Shown: positions 16,787-20,745 of the stretch, piece by piece
Layout of the letters: each line of letters begins with the position of its first letter
Numbering within the stretch: position 1 is the stretch's first letter
DNA from: Chromatiaceae bacterium
Lineage (GTDB): Bacteria; Pseudomonadota; Gammaproteobacteria; Chromatiales; Chromatiaceae
DNA length: 20,745 nt
Direction: 5' to 3'
Assembly: GCA_012962365.1 (NCBI GenBank)
Contig: DTXR01000198.1
Location: 1-20,745 of the forward strand
Position numbers and translations under genes: made by a program
Notes under the pieces: generated by a model
The model's database searches: none
Told to the model about the DNA's origin: nothing
What the model saw: the letters and a program-made list of their open reading frames with translations, nothing else

Positions 16787-17740
16787 TCAGTCCATAAACA
16801 GCGAGCTGACAGACTCCTCGTTGTTTATTCTGCGCATGGACTCGGCCAGTATTCCAGCAATGGAAAGCTGACGAATCTTGCTCGAATTTTTCGCTGCCGG
16901 TTGCAGCGGGATGGTGTTCGTCACCACCAGTTCGTCCAGATTCGAGCCGTTGATGTTGTCTACGGCAGGACCGGAAAGCACGGCGTGGGTACAATAAGCT
17001 ACCACTCGGGCGGCCCCGTGAGCCTTCAATGCATCGGCTGCCTTGCACAAGGTGCCGGCCGTATCCACCAAGTCATCCACGATCACGCAGGATCGTCCTT
17101 CGACATCGCCAATGATGTTCATCACCTGTGCTTCATTGCTCTTCGGACGACGTTTGTCGATGATGGCCAGATCCGCATCGTCGAGGCGCTTCGCCAACGC
17201 TCTTGCACGTACTACTCCGCCGACATCCGGGGATACAACGATCAGTTCGGGATATTTCTGACGCCAGATGTCTCCCAGCAGGATGGGCGAGGAATAAATA
17301 TTGTCTACCGGGATGTCGAAGAACCCCTGAATCTGGTCTGCATGCAGATCCATGGTCAGCACCCGGTCGGCACCCGCCGTGCCGATCATCTTGGCCGCCA
17401 GACGTGCGGTGATGGGCACTCTTGCTGATCTGGGACGGCGATCCTGACGGGAATAACCGAAATAGGGGATGACCGCAGTAATCCGGTTTGCTGAGGCCCA
17501 GCGCAGGGCGTCGATCATGACCAGCAGTTCGATGAGATGATCGTTGGTGGGCGCGGAAGTGGGCTGAACCACGAACACATCCCTGCCGCGAACATTGTCC
17601 TCGATTTCGACCTGGATTTCGCCATCGCTGAACTGGTCAACAACGGATTTTCCCAGCGCGAGATCCAGATAGTCTGCGATTTCTCTGGTCAGATCCGGAT
17701 GGGCGTTGCCGCCAAAGACCATCATGCCGCTGCTAGCCAC
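16787..17740 (-). CDS. prs: Ribose-phosphate pyrophosphokinase (PRPP synthase)
   Basis: It makes PRPP from ribose-5-phosphate and ATP for nucleotide, His and Trp synthesis. The 317 residues show FSDGEI at about 37-42, the ATP-site FGYSRQDR at about 94-101, H133 in [11 protein letters not shown], a flexible DKRRPK loop at 195-200 and the PRPP loop DDLVDTAGT at 222-230. The start is GTG at 17740, supported by AAGGGG nine bases upstream and by the MMVFGGN alignment. The Met-Met at residues 6-7 is an alternative start without a good ribosome site. It lies directly downstream of tRNA-Gln on the same strand. Confidence 0.96.
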   Translation of the reverse strand: MASSGMMVFGGNAHPDLTREIADYLDLALGKSVVDQFSDGEIQVEIEDNVRGRDVFVVQPTSAPTNDHLIELLVMIDALRWASANRITAVIPYFGYSRQDRRPRSARVPITARLAAKMIGTAGADRVLTMDLHADQIQGFFDIPVDNIYSSPILLGDIWRQKYPELIVVSPDVGGVVRARALAKRLDDADLAIIDKRRPKSNEAQVMNIIGDVEGRSCVIVDDLVDTAGTLCKAADALKAHGAARVVAYCTHAVLSGPAVDNINGSNLDELVVTNTIPLQPAAKNSSKIRQLSIAGILAESMRRINNEESVSSLFMD

Positions 17741-17769
17741 CGTGTTGGACCCCTTGGTTTATCAGGTCG

Positions 17770-17785
17770 GCCACCCTCGGGTGGC
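17770..17785 (-). other. Short hairpin between tRNA-Gln and prs
   Basis: GCCACCC and GGGTGGC are exact complements around two bases, usable as a 6-bp stem with a 4-base loop. It lies 12 bases past the tRNA 3' end and 29 bases before the prs start, with no T-run. It might affect tRNA 3' processing. Confidence 0.4.
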
Positions 17786-17797
17786 ATGTTTGAAATA

Positions 17798-17872
17798 TGG
17801 CTGGGGCGGCAGGATTCGAACCTGCGATGCCGGAGTCAAAGTCCGGTGCCTTAACCACTTGGCCACGCCCCA
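17798..17872 (-). tRNA. tRNA-Gln (anticodon TTG)
   Basis: A 75-base tRNA with encoded CCA. The minus-strand sequence starts TGGGGCGTGGCCAAG, has anticodon TTG in CTTTGAC, and a GGTTCGAATCC T-arm. The acceptor stem TGGGGCG / CGCCCCA pairs fully. Its first 22 bases also encode the end of ispE, including its TAA stop. The ispE-tRNA-Gln-prs order is conserved in gammaproteobacteria. Confidence 0.97.
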
Positions 17873-18720
17873 TTAAACTTTTGGAGTTCTATGTGTAGAG
17901 GGGAACGGTTCAACCCTCGGCTCACAAAACCTGTCATGTCTGCGGGAAGTTGCCCGAGTACGTCTTCCGCCTGCTGCCGTGAATCGAATTCGGCGAATAC
18001 GCAGGCCCCCGTACCGGTCAGTCTGCCCTCGGCGAACTGGTTTAGCCAGGACAGCGCCCGAGAGACTTCGGGATGGCGACTTGCTACCAGATTCTGGCAA
18101 GTGTTCGCCGTCTGTCCCGCAGAGAAGTCGCGTATTGTGATTGCCTCGGCGTCCCGTGTCAATTGCGAATCACAAAAAATTTCAGCAGTTGAGACATGGC
18201 AGCCGGGTGAGAGGACGAGGTACCAGGGCTCCGGCGGGGTGAAAAACTGCAGTTTTTCGCCCACGCCTTCTGCCCATGCTGCCTTGCCATGCACGAAGAT
18301 GGGCACATCTGCACCCAGCTGCAGGCCCATTTCTGCGAGGTTGCCAAGGGGAATATCGAGGTGCCAGAGCCTGTTCAGAACCACCAGGGTCGTGGCGGCA
18401 TTTGAACTGCCGCCACCCAGGCCGCCGCCCATAGGCAGCGTCTTTTCGATCTGGATATCGACGCCCATCGTGCAGCCAGAATGCCGTTGCAGCAGCCGGG
18501 CTGCCATGATGGCGAGGTTATATTCATCGTTCACGCCGGGAATAGGCGGGAGGCAGCTTATCCTGCCATCGGTGCGCGTCCTGTAACGAATCCGGTCGCT
18601 CTTTTGGAGAAACTGAAATACAGTCTGCAGTTCGTGGTAGCCGTCAGGGCGCCGCCCGATGACCCGCAGCATCAGGTTGAGCTTGGCCGGGGCAGGCCAG
18701 AACACGTCAGAAGCGTTCAT
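17851..18720 (-). CDS. ispE: 4-diphosphocytidyl-2-C-methyl-D-erythritol kinase
   Basis: It phosphorylates CDP-methylerythritol with ATP in the MEP isoprenoid pathway. The 289 residues are of normal length. The GHMP kinase elements are all present: PAKLNL with K13, the glycine-rich PMGGGLGGGSSNAA at about 96-109, and catalytic-type D138 in LGADVPIF. ATG 18720 overlaps the TPR gene's stop as ATGA. The last seven codons (GAWPSG and TAA) lie inside tRNA-Gln on the same strand, so the mature tRNA and a complete ispE mRNA cannot come from the same transcript molecule. Confidence 0.96.
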   Translation of the reverse strand: MNASDVFWPAPAKLNLMLRVIGRRPDGYHELQTVFQFLQKSDRIRYRTRTDGRISCLPPIPGVNDEYNLAIMAARLLQRHSGCTMGVDIQIEKTLPMGGGLGGGSSNAATTLVVLNRLWHLDIPLGNLAEMGLQLGADVPIFVHGKAAWAEGVGEKLQFFTPPEPWYLVLSPGCHVSTAEIFCDSQLTRDAEAITIRDFSAGQTANTCQNLVASRHPEVSRALSWLNQFAEGRLTGTGACVFAEFDSRQQAEDVLGQLPADMTGFVSRGLNRSPLHIELQKFNGAWPSG

Positions 18721-20456
18721 CGCAGACGTTTCAGCACATCCATGAGTTTGGCGTTGTCAGGATACTTTTTGCTGGCGTTGTCGAGGAGTTCCATGGCTTC
18801 TTTCCTGGAGCCTGTCGTCCAGAGCGCTTCTCCCAGGTGGGCGAAGATTTCGGGATCATCTAGCTTGCCGGCTGCCTGGCGCAGGTAGGTCAGTGCCTGG
18901 TCGTATTCCTTCATGCGAAAAAGCACCCAGCCCATGCTGTCGAGTATGGCGGGGCTGTCGGGCGACAATTCGAGCGCTTTCTTTATGTAGGCGTAGGCTT
19001 CGGCATAGCGGTCGGTCTGGTCGGCCAGGGTGTAGCCCAGTGCGTTCAAGGTGTCGGCATCCTCCGGTTTGATGGCCAGAGCGGCTTTGAAGTCTTTCTC
19101 GGCCACTTCGATGTCGCCGAGGTCTGCGGCGAGCAAACCCCTTGCGTACAGCAGATCTGCGTCCTGGGGATAGGCGCTGATGGCCTCGTTGTATATCTCC
19201 AGCGCGGAATCCGGCTTGTGCAGATCCTTGAGTAACTGTGCCTCAGTAATATAGATTTGCACCGCCTGTTCCGGGTCCGTGAGGCGGAGCGCATTGAATA
19301 ATTCGTGGGCTTCATTCAGGTTACCGAGTTTTCCGGTTAGGATGGCGGTGCGTATCTGTGCGTCGTTCCGCAAACGACCCTTCTTGACACGGCTGTAGTT
19401 TTCCGTGGCTTTTTTCAAGTTGCCTTGCAGCTCTTCCATTTGCCCAAGGAAATACCAGGCTTCCTGTTCCTTGTGATAGCGGGGGTTGTCACGCAGTTTC
19501 TCCCATGTGATTTTGGCCAGATCCCAGTCCTTGGTTTGCAGTGCGAGGACGCCTACAACGTATAGCAGTTCGTGATCCTTGTGGTTGAGATCCAGTGCCT
19601 TCCGGAAGTAGCCCAGTGCTTCTTGGTAGCGCTTATGTTGCATCAGCAAACGCCCGTATGCTTCAAGCAGGGCGGGGCTGGGATGGCTGTCTGCAGCGTT
19701 TTTCAGCAATTTTTCAGCCTTCTCCTCGTCTCCCTGCATGGCATGAACCTGCACCCTCAACAAATACGGTTTGTCCCACTGCGGGTCAAGTTTTTGCGCG
19801 TCGTCCAGCGCCTGAAGGGCCGTGACGAAATCCTTTTCCTGAGACGCCACGAGTGCCAGCGCATAGGGTGCGCGTGCATTCTGCGGGTGTTTCTTGGACA
19901 GGCGCTGGATGAGTAGCAGTTTGTTTTTACCCTTGGTTGTTGCCAGGACGGAACTCAGGAGAAGAAAGCCGTCCTTGTTCTTCGCCTCGGCAATAAGCAG
20001 CATGGCGTTTGCCTGTTCAAGAGCGTGATCGAGATCGTCTTCTCTCAGGGCCGCGAGTATGGCCAATTGCCGCGCCGACAGGGAGTTGGGGTCATATTCG
20101 ATCCAAAGGCCGGTGGCCTGCGCGGCGCGTTTCATATCGTCCTGACGCCAGGCCAGTCTGGCGGCTTTGCTGGCGGCTATGGCATCCTTGGCCTGGGTGG
20201 CTGCCAGCAGCAAGTGCTCGTAAGCTGCTTTCCAGGCTCCCCGCTGCACGCTGATCTCCCCGGCCAGATAATTAAACAGGAGATCTTTGTCCAGGGCTTT
20301 CGGCGGTATTGCGGTAGATTTGAATGGCAGGGTTTTGGGCTCGACCGTCTTTGCCGAATCGCTAACTGATGTTTGCGTGCTGGTGTGCGTGGTGCAACTG
20401 GTCAGCGCAAAGGACAACAATGCGATAAAAAACAGGTGTTTGTCGGGGTTTGGCAT
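18717..20456 (-). CDS. TPR-repeat outer-membrane lipoprotein, LbcA-like
   Basis: A 579-residue lipoprotein. A short hydrophobic signal ends in the lipobox LTSC, placing the lipidated cysteine at residue 21. The rest is a chain of tetratricopeptide repeats, with clear examples such as LDLNHKDHELLYVVG, AIKPEDADTLNALGYTLAD and LELSPDSPAILDSMGWVLF. Length and position before ispE match the Pseudomonas TPR lipoprotein LbcA (PA4667), which binds the periplasmic protease CtpA that degrades cell-wall hydrolases; assigning that role here is inference. lolB, normally between this gene and ispE, is missing, and the two genes overlap as ATGA. No strong ribosome site precedes ATG 20456. Confidence 0.88.
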   Translation of the reverse strand: MPNPDKHLFFIALLSFALTSCTTHTSTQTSVSDSAKTVEPKTLPFKSTAIPPKALDKDLLFNYLAGEISVQRGAWKAAYEHLLLAATQAKDAIAASKAARLAWRQDDMKRAAQATGLWIEYDPNSLSARQLAILAALREDDLDHALEQANAMLLIAEAKNKDGFLLLSSVLATTKGKNKLLLIQRLSKKHPQNARAPYALALVASQEKDFVTALQALDDAQKLDPQWDKPYLLRVQVHAMQGDEEKAEKLLKNAADSHPSPALLEAYGRLLMQHKRYQEALGYFRKALDLNHKDHELLYVVGVLALQTKDWDLAKITWEKLRDNPRYHKEQEAWYFLGQMEELQGNLKKATENYSRVKKGRLRNDAQIRTAILTGKLGNLNEAHELFNALRLTDPEQAVQIYITEAQLLKDLHKPDSALEIYNEAISAYPQDADLLYARGLLAADLGDIEVAEKDFKAALAIKPEDADTLNALGYTLADQTDRYAEAYAYIKKALELSPDSPAILDSMGWVLFRMKEYDQALTYLRQAAGKLDDPEIFAHLGEALWTTGSRKEAMELLDNASKKYPDNAKLMDVLKRLR

Positions 20457-20480
20457 GGGGGTGCTGGCGCAATGCGTCTA

Positions 20481-20510
20481 TATATAAAGGAAGGTAGTGT
20501 ACTGTGCGAA
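20481..20510 (-). promoter_or_regulatory. Candidate promoter of the TPR-ispE operon
   Basis: On the minus strand TTCGCA (20505-20510), an 18-base spacer and TATATA (20481-20486) lie about 25 bases before the TPR start. The -35 box is weak. Confidence 0.35.
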
Positions 20511-20563
20511 CAGGGTCTTGACCATAGCAGGGGAATACAAGTGAATAATTTCCCGGCGGGACG

Positions 20564-20581
20564 GCTGAAAAAATATTCAGC
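20564..20581 (+). promoter_or_regulatory. Inverted repeat upstream of tRNA-Tyr promoter, Fis-like
   Basis: GCTGAA-AAAATA-TTCAGC is a perfect 6-bp inverted repeat with an AT-rich centre. Bases 20564-20578 nearly fit the degenerate Fis consensus (G at one end, C at the other, AT core). Fis activates stable-RNA promoters from this kind of position in E. coli. Weak inference. Confidence 0.3.
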
Positions 20582-20589
20582 ATATTGTA

Positions 20590-20618
20590 TTGACAAGTGG
20601 AGAAATTTTCTGGAAAAT
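20590..20618 (+). promoter_or_regulatory. tRNA-Tyr promoter
   Basis: A perfect -35 TTGACA (20590-20595), a 17-base spacer and GAAAAT (20613-20618) are followed by a GC-rich discriminator GCGTCC, typical of stringently controlled stable-RNA promoters. Confidence 0.7.
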
Positions 20619-20632
20619 GCGTCCTCTTTTTT

Positions 20633-20717
20633 GGAGGGGTTCCCGAGTGGCCAAAGGGGGCAGACTGTAAATCTGCTGGCTCAGCCTTCGGAGGTTCGAA
20701 TCCTCCCGCCTCCACCA
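20633..20717 (+). tRNA. tRNA-Tyr (anticodon GTA)
   Basis: An 85-base class II tRNA with long variable arm and encoded CCA. It begins GGAGGGGTTCCCGAGTGG, has anticodon GTA in ACTGTAAAT and T-loop TTCGAAT, and closely resembles E. coli tRNA-Tyr. The acceptor stem has one mismatch, G6 against G67. In many gammaproteobacteria tRNA-Tyr is followed by tRNA-Gly, tRNA-Thr and tuf; the window ends 28 bases later, so this cannot be seen. Confidence 0.95.
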
Positions 20718-20745
20718 AATGAAGGCCATGCGACAAGAATGGCGG

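Noticed and set aside
16677..17048. Extended rplY start giving a 343-residue product
   Set aside because: The extra N-terminus reads through the hairpin region and prs tail and is not protein-like. AGGAGAG marks the start at 16676.
1..20745. CRISPR array, insertion sequence or phage genes
   Set aside because: No direct-repeat/spacer pattern, transposase, integrase or terminal inverted repeats were found.

Overview
The window reads as the chromosome of a free-living or symbiotic gammaproteobacterium. The evidence is the linked set hemA-prfA-prmC-moeB together with ispE, tRNA-Gln, prs, rplY and pth, the neighbourhood known from Pseudomonas and the Chromatiales. Genus cannot be fixed by eye. 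Base composition is moderately GC-rich, except for the first ~2.9 kb, which looks AT-richer and accessory. No transposase, integrase or CRISPR array was seen.

Layout. (1) 1-2908: an AT-rich leader and one large secreted protein (+) with eight plant-type leucine-rich repeats, four ~111-residue Calx-beta-like repeats and a beta-rich tail. (2) 2951-7446: a minus-strand operon, hemA > prfA > prmC > moeB > small methyltransferase, in which every junction is a 4-base ATGA or GTGA overlap. It covers tetrapyrrole synthesis, translation termination and its methylation, and sulfur-carrier activation. (3) 7447-7958: a ~510-base gap holding the hemA leader and the leader of the next (+) module. (4) 7959-15298: an envelope module of two tandem LolA-like periplasmic proteins, a DUF1302 outer-membrane protein and a 934-residue RND/MMPL inner-membrane transporter. 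Together they could span inner membrane, periplasm and outer membrane. The substrate is unknown; a lipid or other hydrophobic molecule is the best guess. (5) 15375-18720: minus-strand housekeeping genes ispE > tRNA-Gln > prs > rplY > pth, punctuated by hairpins and terminators. (6) 18717-20456: a TPR outer-membrane lipoprotein resembling LbcA, overlapping ispE by 4 bases. (7) 20590-20717: a divergent tRNA-Tyr with a good stable-RNA promoter.

Relative to the Pseudomonas order, where hemA is divergent from TPR-lolB-ispE-tRNA-prs-rplY-pth-ychF, this locus is rearranged. The ispE block is inverted, lolB is missing between the TPR gene and ispE, ychF does not follow pth, and the envelope module sits between hemA and pth.

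The most interesting items are the envelope module, the ispE stop codon lying inside tRNA-Gln on the same strand, the three hairpins between prs and rplY, and the loss of lolB from its usual slot. All functional statements rest on motifs and synteny recognised by eye; no database search was run.
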